NCBI RefSeq assembly: GCF_014931715.1
Contig: NZ_CP063164.1
Span: 868,001 to 932,000 of the forward strand
DNA from: Sulfurovum indicum
GTDB taxonomy: Bacteria; Campylobacterota; Campylobacteria; Campylobacterales; Sulfurovaceae
DNA length: 64,000 nucleotides
Reading direction: 5' to 3'
Shown piece by piece: positions 26,411 through 35,779 of the stretch. A program made the position numbers and the translations under genes. The notes below the pieces were generated by a model. The model saw only the letters and a program-made list of their open reading frames with translations. It was not told where the DNA came from and made no database searches. Within the stretch, counting starts at the first letter, position 1; each line of letters starts with the position of its first letter.

Positions 26411-28003
26411 ATGAGTACCAGAACGCCCAACGGACTTGACAAGCTCGGGTTGAAAGACATAAAAGAGGTCTATTACAATCTGAGCTATGATGAGTTGCAA
26501 GCGCATGAAATCAACAGGGGAGAGTGTAAGATCTCTACATCAGGCACAGCAATGTGTGATACCGGTATTTTTACCGGAAGAAGTCCCAAAGACAAATACT
26601 TTGTAGATCAGCCGCCTTCCAATCAGCATATTGCATGGGGTGATGTTAACAGACCGATCAAAAAAGAGATCTATGAGGAGCTGCTTGACCTGACACTGAC
26701 ACAGCTTTCAGGGAAAAACATCTATGTAATGGATGTTTTTGCCGGTGCAAGTGAAGCAAGTAAGCGTTCGATCAGATTTGTCACAGAAGTAGCATGGCAG
26801 GCACACTTTGTAAAAAATATGTTCATACGTCCGACAGAAGAGGAATTGGAAAACTTTGAACCTGATTTTACGGTTTATAATGCCTGTAAAACTGTTGATG
26901 AAAAGTATAAAGAGCATGGACTCAACTCGGATGTCTTTGTTGTATTCAATATTGAGGACAATGTCTCCATTATAGGTGGTACATGGTACGGCGGTGAAAT
27001 GAAGAAGGGTATCTTCTCCATGATGAACTATTGGCTGCCGCTTGAGGGAAAACTCCCTATGCACTGTTCTGCGAATGTCGGGAAAGAGGGAGATGTATGT
27101 CTCTTTTTCGGACTTTCCGGAACGGGAAAAACAACACTCTCGACAGATCCGAACCGTGCACTTATAGGTGATGATGAACATGGATGGGACGACAACGGAG
27201 TCTTTAACTTTGAAGGCGGATGTTATGCGAAAGTGATCAACCTTGATCCACGATCAGAGCCTGAGATCTATGGTGCTATTACAAAAGATGCACTTTTGGA
27301 GAATGTCGTTGCGGATGAGACGGGAAATGTAGACTATGCAGACGGTTCCAAAACGGAAAATACACGTGTCTCCTACCCGATCGAACATATCAAGAACCAC
27401 AAGCCGGACCTTCAGGCTGGGCATCCCAAAAATATTATTTTCCTTACAGCCGATGCATTCGGTGTCTTGCCTCCGGTAAGCAAGCTGACAAAAGAACAGG
27501 CGATGTACTACTTCCTCAGTGGCTATACTGCCAAGGTTGCAGGTACTGAGCGGGGGATTACCGAGCCTGTTGCAACCTTCTCTGCCTGTTTCGGTGAAGC
27601 TTTTCTGCCATTGCATCCAACCGTATATGCTGAGCTGCTTGGTAAAAAGATCGATGAACACAATGTAAACGTCTATCTGGTCAATACAGGATGGACAGGC
27701 GGGCCTTACGGTATCGGTAAGCGTATGAGTATTAAAGATACCAGAGCATGTATAGACGGTATTCTTAACGGTTCTATCAACGATGCTGAGTTTGAAACGC
27801 TTCCGACTTTTGATCTTCAAATACCGAAAGTTCTTGAAGGTGTAAAGGACAACAATGTCCTGAACCCAAGAAATACATGGGAAGACAAAGCGGAATATGA
27901 TGCAAGTCTGGCAAAGCTTGCAGCTATGTTCATTGAGAACTTCAAGCGTTATGATGACAAGGGCAGAGAGTTCGACTTTGCTTCAGCAGGTCCACAGCTT
28001 TAA
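26411..28003 (+). CDS. pckA: ATP-dependent phosphoenolpyruvate carboxykinase
   Basis: Converts oxaloacetate + ATP to PEP + CO2 (gluconeogenesis; reversible). The 530 residues show kinase-1a [13 protein letters not shown] near 240, kinase-2 [18 protein letters not shown] and the ATP-type active-site Lys/Arg blocks ([22 protein letters not shown]). ATG 26411 follows AAAGAGGATACT; it is 120 bases behind oadB, with no strong hairpin between, so co-transcription is likely. A hairpin follows. Confidence 0.97.
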   Translation: MSTRTPNGLDKLGLKDIKEVYYNLSYDELQAHEINRGECKISTSGTAMCDTGIFTGRSPKDKYFVDQPPSNQHIAWGDVNRPIKKEIYEELLDLTLTQLSGKNIYVMDVFAGASEASKRSIRFVTEVAWQAHFVKNMFIRPTEEELENFEPDFTVYNACKTVDEKYKEHGLNSDVFVVFNIEDNVSIIGGTWYGGEMKKGIFSMMNYWLPLEGKLPMHCSANVGKEGDVCLFFGLSGTGKTTLSTDPNRALIGDDEHGWDDNGVFNFEGGCYAKVINLDPRSEPEIYGAITKDALLENVVADETGNVDYADGSKTENTRVSYPIEHIKNHKPDLQAGHPKNIIFLTADAFGVLPPVSKLTKEQAMYYFLSGYTAKVAGTERGITEPVATFSACFGEAFLPLHPTVYAELLGKKIDEHNVNVYLVNTGWTGGPYGIGKRMSIKDTRACIDGILNGSINDAEFETLPTFDLQIPKVLEGVKDNNVLNPRNTWEDKAEYDASLAKLAAMFIENFKRYDDKGREFDFASAGPQL

Positions 28004-28011
28004 TCTTCTTT

Positions 28012-28029
28012 GGCGGGATATCTCCCGCC
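28012..28029 (+). terminator. pckA terminator hairpin
   Basis: GGCGGGA, loop TATC, TCCCGCC, 8 bases after the stop, then a pyrimidine-rich stretch. Confidence 0.65.
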
Positions 28030-28114
28030 TCACTCTTCACTTTCATAAAATGCTCGTTTATCTTCATAGATAAAGAGATCTCTTTTCATACACAGCTACT
28101 ACACACATATATTC

Positions 28115-28120
28115 TATACT
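28115..28120 (+). promoter_or_regulatory. -10 box of the fad cluster
   Basis: TCTATACTTG, 31 bases before GTG 28151; likely start of the beta-oxidation operon. Confidence 0.45.
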
Positions 28121-28150
28121 TGTTACAGTTTGCTTCTGAAAGGAGATGCT

Positions 28151-29896
28151 GTGAAGGATCAATTTACCCATTTCGGAGAGCTTTACCGTTACCTGGAACT
28201 TCAGCCCCCGAAAGAGGCGTTTTTACATTACCGGGTGGAGGGTGTCTATAAAAACATCTCCAAAAGCGAATTTCTTCAGACAGTACGTTATCTTGCTCTC
28301 GCCTTCTATCAGAACGGATGGAAAGGAAAACAGATAGGTATTGCAGTGTCACCTTCCCCGTACTGGCTTATGCTTGACTATGCCCTGATGCTCAGCGGTG
28401 CGGTCAGTGTTCCCATTTTTACAAATATCTCCTCAAAGAACTTGCACTTTCAGATCATGAATGCAGATCTGGGGACTGTTTTCATAGAAAACAGAGAACA
28501 GGAAGAGCTCATCAGCCGTGCAGGAAAAGATGTGGTCAGCGTCTATCTTGAAGATATACCGAATCATAAAGTATTCAGCGGCTATGTTGAAGAGGGCAGA
28601 AAGATAGATGCACAGAACCCTTCTGTTTTTAAAACACTGATCTACCAGATAAGCCCTTTGGATCTGGCGACGATCGTTTACACTTCAGGAACCTCTGGAA
28701 CACCAAAGGGTGTGGAACTGACACACAGAAACCTTATTTCCCAGATACATTCAACTGCACAGAACTACCGTTTTGACAGAGATTCTGATCTCGCTTTTTC
28801 CCTGTTGCCGCTTGCACATATCTTTGAACGAATGGTAATGCACTTTTATCTTTCCCGGGAACTCAGTATCTACTTTGCAGATGATGTTAAAAATGTAGGT
28901 ATTTTACTTAAAGAGGTCAACCCTACAGTCATGACGGTCGTACCAAGGCTGCTTGAGAAGGTTTTTTTTAAAATGAGAACAAAAGCACTGGAAGGAAGTT
29001 TTCTTAAAAAGTGGCTTGTGCATCTTGCATTTTACCGTGCTACGACCAAAGATCCCTACGGAGACCTGACTCTCTTTGACAAACTGCTTGACCGTATTGT
29101 GTACCATAAACTGCGTCAGGCATTTGGTACAAGAATGCGCATGATGATCAGTGGTGGTGCGGCCCTTTCGGACAAGCTTTACCGTTTCTATCTGAATATA
29201 GGTATACCTCTTTATCAGGGCTACGGATTGACGGAGTCAAGTCCGGTTATCTGTTCCAATACTCCTGATAACAACAAGATCGGTACCTGCGGCAAAGCAT
29301 TCCCGGGAGTTAAAGTCAAAGTCACCCCGGAAGGTGAACTGTTGGCATGCGGTCCCAATATAATGAGAGGATACCACAATAACAAAAAGGCAACTGATGA
29401 AGCGATCGATGAGGAGGGATGGCTGCATACGGGTGATCTGGCGAGTATTGATGAAGATGGTTATGTACGTATTACGGGAAGAAGAGATGAACTCTTTAAG
29501 ACCTCTACAGGAGAATTCATCTCTTCGGTATATATAGAACAGGCATTGACGGGTAACGGATGGTTCGAGCATGCACTTGTTGTCGGTGAAGCAAAGCCGT
29601 ATGTGGTAGCGCTTCTTTTTATAGAACATGACTTTTTGGAACGTCTGGCAGTACAAATGCAGACAGCACCGTCAATGATACTTGAGTCACAAAAATTTGA
29701 AACGATGGTACGCAATTTTATAGGCAGTGTCAATAAAAAGCTTAACCATTGGGAAAAGATACGAGATTACAGGGTTATCAGTGATAGGCTCAGTATAGAG
29801 GAGGGGCACATTACTCCCTCGATGAAATTGGGTAAAAAGCATTTGATGGATCTCTACCATAAAGAGATAGGTGAAATGTACAAGGGGCATCTATGA
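28151..29896 (+). CDS. Long-chain acyl-CoA synthetase (AMP-forming)
   Basis: Activates fatty acids with ATP and CoA, first step before beta-oxidation. 581 residues with A3 TIVYTSGTSGTPKGVELTH near 175, the palm-region YQGYGLTESSPV, A7 WLHTGDLASIDEDGYVRITGR and A8 near the end (SIEEGHITPSMKLGK). GTG 28151 is chosen because AAAGGAGA sits 5 bases before it; a TTG at 28130 has no SD. The stop overlaps the thiolase start by 4 bases. Chain length preference is inferred from homology to FadD-like FAA family. Confidence 0.9.
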   Translation: MKDQFTHFGELYRYLELQPPKEAFLHYRVEGVYKNISKSEFLQTVRYLALAFYQNGWKGKQIGIAVSPSPYWLMLDYALMLSGAVSVPIFTNISSKNLHFQIMNADLGTVFIENREQEELISRAGKDVVSVYLEDIPNHKVFSGYVEEGRKIDAQNPSVFKTLIYQISPLDLATIVYTSGTSGTPKGVELTHRNLISQIHSTAQNYRFDRDSDLAFSLLPLAHIFERMVMHFYLSRELSIYFADDVKNVGILLKEVNPTVMTVVPRLLEKVFFKMRTKALEGSFLKKWLVHLAFYRATTKDPYGDLTLFDKLLDRIVYHKLRQAFGTRMRMMISGGAALSDKLYRFYLNIGIPLYQGYGLTESSPVICSNTPDNNKIGTCGKAFPGVKVKVTPEGELLACGPNIMRGYHNNKKATDEAIDEEGWLHTGDLASIDEDGYVRITGRRDELFKTSTGEFISSVYIEQALTGNGWFEHALVVGEAKPYVVALLFIEHDFLERLAVQMQTAPSMILESQKFETMVRNFIGSVNKKLNHWEKIRDYRVISDRLSIEEGHITPSMKLGKKHLMDLYHKEIGEMYKGHL

Positions 29897-31206
29897 GAAA
29901 CGAAAGTGTGAAAAAAAAGCAAGAGCGTATTGCGATTGTATCGGGTCTTCGTACACCAATGGCAAGGGCAGGTGGGCGTTTTGCCAAAATAGAGGCAGAC
30001 AGACTGGGGGCACTGCTTTTTCGTGAACTGATGCTTCGGTCACCGATAGAGTATGAAGAGGTGGACGAGGTTATTATAGGGAATGTTGCCCAACCTATCC
30101 ATGCAGCGAATATTGCAAGGGTTATTGCACTGCGTGCAGGATTCCCCGAGTCTACACCGGCTTTGACAGTGCACCGTAACTGTGCGTCAGGTATGGAGTC
30201 GATCACCACAGCTGCTTCCCGTATTCATGCAGGTGAAGGCAGCATCTATGTCTGCGGGGGTGTGGAATCAATGTCTAACATACCACTTGTCTATAATGAA
30301 AGAATGACAAGCCTTTTTAGTAAGCTGGCGGCATCCAAGACAGCTGTTGACAAAGTACGTGCTCTGTTTGGTTTTAGACCCTCTTACCTTAAACCGGTAG
30401 TAGGACTGATGTCAGGACTGACTGATCCTGTCAGCGGACTGATGATGGGTTCTACTGCTGAAGTTCTTGCACAGGATTTTGGTATCAGCAGGGAAGCACA
30501 GGATCTCTTTGCACTCCGTAGCCACCAAAAAGCACAAAAAGCAAAAGAGAGCGGGCGCTTCTCGTTGGAAAGTATGGCTGTTGTCTATGATCTTTATGAG
30601 GGTAGGTATCTGGATTATGATGATGGTATACGCAAAGCACAGACACTTGAAAAGCTCCTGGTCCTGAAACCTTTTTTTGACAAAAAGAACGGTACAGTGA
30701 CAGCAGGCAACGCATCTCAGATCACAGATGCTGCTGCGGGAGTAGTGATTATGAGCGAAAGTGATGCCAGAAAACGGGGGATTGAACCTCTTGGTTACCT
30801 GCGCGACTACACCTATTCCGGGCTTGAACCCAAACGTATGGGGCTTGGTCCTGTCTTTGCAACCTATAAACTTTTTGGACAAACAGGCCTTGGAATGGAT
30901 GATATGCAGATCGTAGAGATCAATGAGGCTTTTGCAGCACAGGTCATCGCATGTGAAAAAGCATTTGCATCCAAAAAATTTGCAAAGGTGCACTTTGGGG
31001 AGAATAAAGCTGTCGGTGCTATTGACCCGGATATTCTGAATGTTAACGGTGGTGCTGTGGCATTGGGGCACCCTGTGGGAATGACGGGTACGAGACTGGT
31101 GATTACTTTACTGCATGAGCTTAGACGACGCGGACTTCAACGAGGTCTGGCAACTCTGTGTGTCGGTGGCGGACAGGGTGCAGCACTTATGCTGGAGGTA
31201 AAGTGA
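29893..31206 (+). CDS. Acetyl-CoA acyltransferase (thiolase, FadI/FadA-like)
   Basis: Cleaves 3-ketoacyl-CoA with CoA to acetyl-CoA. 437 residues with the acylation Cys in HRNCASGMES (near 98), EINEAFAAQ, the His in NVNGGAVALGHPVGMTG and the second Cys in LCVGGGQG. Length and sequence resemble the FadI type, which includes an extra loop region (FRPSYLKPVVGLMSGLTDP). Overlaps the upstream gene (ATGA) and the FadJ-like gene downstream (TGATG), so translation is coupled across the cluster. Confidence 0.93.
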   Translation: MRNESVKKKQERIAIVSGLRTPMARAGGRFAKIEADRLGALLFRELMLRSPIEYEEVDEVIIGNVAQPIHAANIARVIALRAGFPESTPALTVHRNCASGMESITTAASRIHAGEGSIYVCGGVESMSNIPLVYNERMTSLFSKLAASKTAVDKVRALFGFRPSYLKPVVGLMSGLTDPVSGLMMGSTAEVLAQDFGISREAQDLFALRSHQKAQKAKESGRFSLESMAVVYDLYEGRYLDYDDGIRKAQTLEKLLVLKPFFDKKNGTVTAGNASQITDAAAGVVIMSESDARKRGIEPLGYLRDYTYSGLEPKRMGLGPVFATYKLFGQTGLGMDDMQIVEINEAFAAQVIACEKAFASKKFAKVHFGENKAVGAIDPDILNVNGGAVALGHPVGMTGTRLVITLLHELRRRGLQRGLATLCVGGGQGAALMLEVK

Positions 31207-33335
31207 TGAACAATGTAGAGACGAAAAACTTCAAGTTCCATATGCATGAGAACGGTATAGCGACACTGATTTTCGATACCCCAGGTACGACGGTTAATGT
31301 ACTGAGTTTTGAAGTGCTGTATGAATTTGATGAACTACTGAGGCAGTTTGAAATTGATAAAAGCATCAAAGCACTCTTTATTGAGAGCGCAAAGGAAGGT
31401 ATTTTCATTGCCGGTGCGGATATCCATGAGATAGAAGCATTGAAAGAGAAGAGTGATATCCTGGAAAAACTGGAGCATGGACAGGCGATTCTCAATCGTC
31501 TGGAAGATCTTCCCTTCCCGACCGTTGCAGTCATAGACGGTGCCTGTCTTGGTGGAGGGCTGGAGCTGGCGATGGCGTGTGACTACCGTATCGTTTCGAA
31601 TGATCCCCATACACGAATAGGGCTTCCGGAAGTGAGCCTTGGGATCATTCCCGGTCTTGGCGGTACGCAGCGGCTGCCGCTGCTGGTAGGTTTTTCCAAA
31701 GCTATAGAGCTTATTACTGCATCCAAACGTCTCAAGGGTGACAAAGCACTGAAGCTTGGTCTGGTCGATGCTTCCGTACCTTCAGGATATCTCGGTTTTA
31801 AAAAAGAGGTTTACAGCAGAGAGATACTTGCCGGCAGACTTAAAAAGAAAGCAGCCGGAAGAGAGCATGGCATCAAATGGTATGAGATGCTTTTCCCGGT
31901 CAGAATGTTCATAGGTATGATGGCACGCAGGGCAGTTCTAAAACAGACGGATGGACACTATCCTGCACCGATACGGGCTGTTGATGTAGTTGAAAAGACA
32001 CTTTCCCTGCCCCTTGAAGAGGGCCTGCGCATGGAGCGGGAAGCATTTGCTCCGCTGGCCATATCAGAGATAAGTAAAAATCTCATTGGACTTTTCTTTA
32101 CCTCCGAAGCATTGAAAAAAGAGCCTTTTTCTGCTGCCAAAGCGAAGCCTCTCAGGAGTGCGGCGGTTATCGGAGTGGGTACCATGGGTTCGGGGATTGC
32201 ATGGGTACTGGCACAGGCGGATATCCCTTTAAGACTGGGAGCAAGGAAAATGGGAAGTATCTCCCGGGCGATAGCCAGAATGATGAATAGCTTCGAAAGT
32301 CTCAGGCTCAGAGGACGATTGACAGGGAGGGAGATAGGGCTTAAAATGGACCGGGTGACCTATGCTTCCGATATGGAAGGCTTTGAAAAGTGTGACATTG
32401 TCATTGAAGCGGTAAGTGAAGATGCTGTGCTCAAACAGCAGATCTTCTCCTCTATAGAAGAGAGGGTAGGAGATGATGCAGTCATTGTCACCAATACTTC
32501 TTCGTTGGCGATAACCGATCTGCTTAAAGAAGCAAAGTATCCTGAGCGTTTTGCCGGAATGCATTTTTTTAACCCTGTCTCCAAAATGCCGCTGGTCGAG
32601 GTGATCGCCGGAGAGAAGACATCGGATGAGACCATTGCGACTGTGGTTGCTTTGGCCAGAAGACTGGGCAAGATACCTATAAAAGTAGGTGAGTGTGCCG
32701 GTTTCCTCGTTAACCGTATTCTCCTTCCCTACCTGAACGAATCGGCAAAGATGTTCGAAGAGGGTGAAAGTATTGAGCGCATCGACAGGCTGCTGAAAGA
32801 GTTCGGTATGCCGATGGGTCCTTTTATACTTGCAGATGAGGTGGGTATAGATATCGGTGAAAAGGTTTCCAATATCCTGTATGAGGCTTACGGTGAGCGT
32901 ATGTTCCCCTCTCAAATTCTTTCAACGATGGTAGAAAAAAAGTGGCTTGGCAAGAAAACGGGCAGAGGATTCTACCTGCACAAGAAGAGAAAAAGATCGG
33001 TGAATGATCTGCTTAATGTATTGCAACGACATGGTACTGCATTGGAAGAGGGTGTCATACGGGACAGAGCAATACTCATTATGGTTAATGAAGCAGCACG
33101 CTGTCTGGAGGAAAAGGTAGTTGCCAATGCACGCTACCTGGATATGGCAATGGTAATGGGGACAGGTTTTCCGGCATTCAGAGGAGGAGTGCTTCGCTAT
33201 GCAGACAGCAGGGGAGCGGCAGATATCGTGGTCACACTAAAAAATCTTGAAGAGCAGTTTGGTGACCGTTTTGCACCAACGTCACTTTTGGTGAAGATGG
33301 CTGAAGAAGATAAAATGTTCTATAAAGAGGTTTAA
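31206..33335 (+). CDS. Multifunctional beta-oxidation protein (FadJ-like)
   Basis: Enoyl-CoA hydratase plus 3-hydroxyacyl-CoA dehydrogenase in one chain, 709 residues. The hydratase half has the oxyanion-hole GADIHEIE, IDGACLGGGLELAMACDYRI and the catalytic Glu in LPEVSLGIIPGLGGTQRLP; the NAD half begins at about residue 318 with AVIGVGTMGSGIAWVLAQA and has HFFNPVSKMPLVEVI. Start ATG 31206 (MNNVETKN) overlaps the thiolase stop. Forms the trifunctional complex with the preceding thiolase in known systems. Confidence 0.93.
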   Translation: MNNVETKNFKFHMHENGIATLIFDTPGTTVNVLSFEVLYEFDELLRQFEIDKSIKALFIESAKEGIFIAGADIHEIEALKEKSDILEKLEHGQAILNRLEDLPFPTVAVIDGACLGGGLELAMACDYRIVSNDPHTRIGLPEVSLGIIPGLGGTQRLPLLVGFSKAIELITASKRLKGDKALKLGLVDASVPSGYLGFKKEVYSREILAGRLKKKAAGREHGIKWYEMLFPVRMFIGMMARRAVLKQTDGHYPAPIRAVDVVEKTLSLPLEEGLRMEREAFAPLAISEISKNLIGLFFTSEALKKEPFSAAKAKPLRSAAVIGVGTMGSGIAWVLAQADIPLRLGARKMGSISRAIARMMNSFESLRLRGRLTGREIGLKMDRVTYASDMEGFEKCDIVIEAVSEDAVLKQQIFSSIEERVGDDAVIVTNTSSLAITDLLKEAKYPERFAGMHFFNPVSKMPLVEVIAGEKTSDETIATVVALARRLGKIPIKVGECAGFLVNRILLPYLNESAKMFEEGESIERIDRLLKEFGMPMGPFILADEVGIDIGEKVSNILYEAYGERMFPSQILSTMVEKKWLGKKTGRGFYLHKKRKRSVNDLLNVLQRHGTALEEGVIRDRAILIMVNEAARCLEEKVVANARYLDMAMVMGTGFPAFRGGVLRYADSRGAADIVVTLKNLEEQFGDRFAPTSLLVKMAEEDKMFYKEV

Positions 33336-33450
33336 GTACTTTACCGGTGTAGTGTTTTTTAGGACGGTTCACATACAAAAAAGTATTTTTATACTCCACA
33401 CCCAATACACACCTTTGATGGTATCATCGGGTAAATAACGGAGGTACAAG

Positions 33451-35778
33451 ATGACCGTGTTTCTTTTTATCACAGGGGTAGTGGTGCTGGCCTATTTTTC
33501 TGCACCATTGTGGATATGGTTCATCGGACTGTCTGGAGTGCTGTTCTACAGCAATGCTGCTTTATGGTGGTGGATACCTTTTATAGGTGCAGGGGCGGTA
33601 TTTCTTATTAGGGAGATACGTATCAGACTTGTCACCCAACCGCTTTTTTCTATGCTTGAGTCCAAAGGTCTGCTGCCAAAGATATCTGATACAGAAAAAA
33701 CGGCTCTGAGGGCTGGTGATATCTGGATAGAGGGTGAACTTTTTTCGGGAAAACCGGATTTTCAAAAGATATTTGAAAACGCTTACCCCAAACTGACGGA
33801 TGAGGAGAAGGCATTCCTTGATAATGAAGTCAATGAGGTCTGTGCCATGACATCGGACTGGGAAGTCTTTGAGAACAGAGATCTTCCCAAAGAGGTTTGG
33901 GAATACATAAAAGAGAAAAGATTTTTTGGTATGATCATACCAAAAGTATATGGTGGACTCGGTTTTTCAGCCTATGCACACTCATGTGTCATCGAAAAAC
34001 TGGCATCCTGTTCCCAGGTACTTGCTATTACCGTGATGGTTCCAAATTCTCTGGGGCCGGCTGAACTTCTTTTGCATTACGGATCAGTTACTCAGAAAAA
34101 ACACTATCTTCCCCGTCTTGCTGTCGGAAGGGAAATTCCCTGTTTTGCGTTGACTGAACCTGAAGCCGGCTCCGATGCTGCTTCCATACAGTCTGAGGGG
34201 GTCGTATTCAGGGATGATCACGGAGAGATAAAGATAAGGCTCAATTTTGAAAAACGCTATATCACACTTTCAGCTATTGCCACAGTTATAGGGCTTGCCT
34301 TTGTACTTAAAGATCCAGAGGGTCTGCTTGGTAAAGGTAAAAAAGAGTGGGGAATCACCTGTGCACTTGTCGATGCCAAAAATGATGGGGTAGATCAGAG
34401 CAGACGGCATGATCCTCTAAGTGTACCTTTTGTCAATGCCCCGCTGCTGGGAAAAGATGTGATCATCTCTATTGATGATGTTATCGGCGGCAGGGAAGGA
34501 CTTGGAAAAGGGTGGCAGATGTTGATGGAGTCACTGGCTGTTGGAAGGGGTATTTCCCTTCCTTCGACCAGTACAGGAGGTTCGAAACTTGCAACCTTCG
34601 TGGCCTCTACCTATGCGGTGGTACGCTACCAGTTCGGTCTGAGTATAGGAAAGTTCGAAGGGGTTGCCGAGGTTATCGGCAGGCTGGGTGCAAGTACCTA
34701 TATGCTTGATGCTGCAAAGACTTTTACGCTTGGGGCCATAGACAAAGGGGTCAAACCTGCTGTAGCCAATGCCATTATGAAGTATCAGAGTACGGAAATA
34801 TTCAGAAAAAATATAATGGATGCCATGGATATTCAGGGAGGAGCGGCTATTAGCAGAGGGCCACGGAATCTCTTGGCACATGCTTATTTCGGTGCACCTG
34901 TTGCTATTACGGTCGAAGGTGCAAATATCATGACCAGAACACTCATTATGTTCGGACAGGGAATGATACGCTGTCATCCTTATATCTACCCCCAGATAGA
35001 GGCACTTGAAGAGGGGGATATTGAAGCTTTTGATGATCTGCTCTTCTCACATATCGGGCATGTGGTCCGCAACAAGGCCAGGGCGTTGGTTCTTGGTATG
35101 ACGCGTGGATATGCCTATCCTGCAGTAAGCAGAGGAAAGGCGAAACGTTATGAGCAGAAGCTGGCATGGGCTTCGGCAAGGTTCGCCTATTTGTCCGATC
35201 TAACATTGGGAGTTGTGGGAGCCTCTTTGAAAAGAAGGGAGTCTGTATCGGGACGCTTTGGAGATATATTGGCACAAATGTATCTCATTACAGCAGCACT
35301 AAAACGCTTTGATGTAGAGGGCAGACCTAAAAGCGATGAAGTCTTTTTGGAAGTTGCCGTGGAAGAGGCCTTTGGAAAAATAGACCTTGCATTTAAAGGT
35401 ATCCTTGAGAACCTTCTTCCCGGAATATCCGGTATACCGTTTAGATTCCTCTCCTGGTATACAGCTATGAACCCCATGGGTAAAACGATCAAAGATACTT
35501 CTCTTCACCGTATTGCCAAAGAATTGACTGAGAATGACAGCGTACGGCAAAGGATCTGTACCAATATCTATATGGGTGAACGTCAGACACAACTCAAAGA
35601 AGCTACACATAAGATGCAGTCTGTCAAAACAGCACTGGAGAAAGAGAAAAAAGGCGAGATGCTGAGTGAAGAGGAAGCGATTGAATTGGCAGCGGCCAGA
35701 GTATTACAGCATGAGATCATTACGGTGGATTCTTTTGAGCATGATGTCTATATGGGAAGAGCAGATAAAAAGGTTTGA
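33451..35778 (+). CDS. Acyl-CoA dehydrogenase (FadE-like)
   Basis: FAD-dependent first oxidation of acyl-CoA. At 775 residues it is the long FadE type (E. coli 814), not the 380-residue family. It has two N-terminal hydrophobic stretches (residues 1-55) that would hold it at the membrane, the substrate and flavin block CFALTEPEAGSDAASIQSEG, FVNAPLLGKDVI, and the C-terminal FadE-specific region. ATG 33451 follows GGAGGTACAAG. The gap of 115 bases to the FadJ gene is the widest in the cluster and could hold a second promoter; TATCAT near 33421 is a weak candidate. Confidence 0.92.
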   Translation: MTVFLFITGVVVLAYFSAPLWIWFIGLSGVLFYSNAALWWWIPFIGAGAVFLIREIRIRLVTQPLFSMLESKGLLPKISDTEKTALRAGDIWIEGELFSGKPDFQKIFENAYPKLTDEEKAFLDNEVNEVCAMTSDWEVFENRDLPKEVWEYIKEKRFFGMIIPKVYGGLGFSAYAHSCVIEKLASCSQVLAITVMVPNSLGPAELLLHYGSVTQKKHYLPRLAVGREIPCFALTEPEAGSDAASIQSEGVVFRDDHGEIKIRLNFEKRYITLSAIATVIGLAFVLKDPEGLLGKGKKEWGITCALVDAKNDGVDQSRRHDPLSVPFVNAPLLGKDVIISIDDVIGGREGLGKGWQMLMESLAVGRGISLPSTSTGGSKLATFVASTYAVVRYQFGLSIGKFEGVAEVIGRLGASTYMLDAAKTFTLGAIDKGVKPAVANAIMKYQSTEIFRKNIMDAMDIQGGAAISRGPRNLLAHAYFGAPVAITVEGANIMTRTLIMFGQGMIRCHPYIYPQIEALEEGDIEAFDDLLFSHIGHVVRNKARALVLGMTRGYAYPAVSRGKAKRYEQKLAWASARFAYLSDLTLGVVGASLKRRESVSGRFGDILAQMYLITAALKRFDVEGRPKSDEVFLEVAVEEAFGKIDLAFKGILENLLPGISGIPFRFLSWYTAMNPMGKTIKDTSLHRIAKELTENDSVRQRICTNIYMGERQTQLKEATHKMQSVKTALEKEKKGEMLSEEEAIELAAARVLQHEIITVDSFEHDVYMGRADKKV

Positions 35779-35779
35779 G

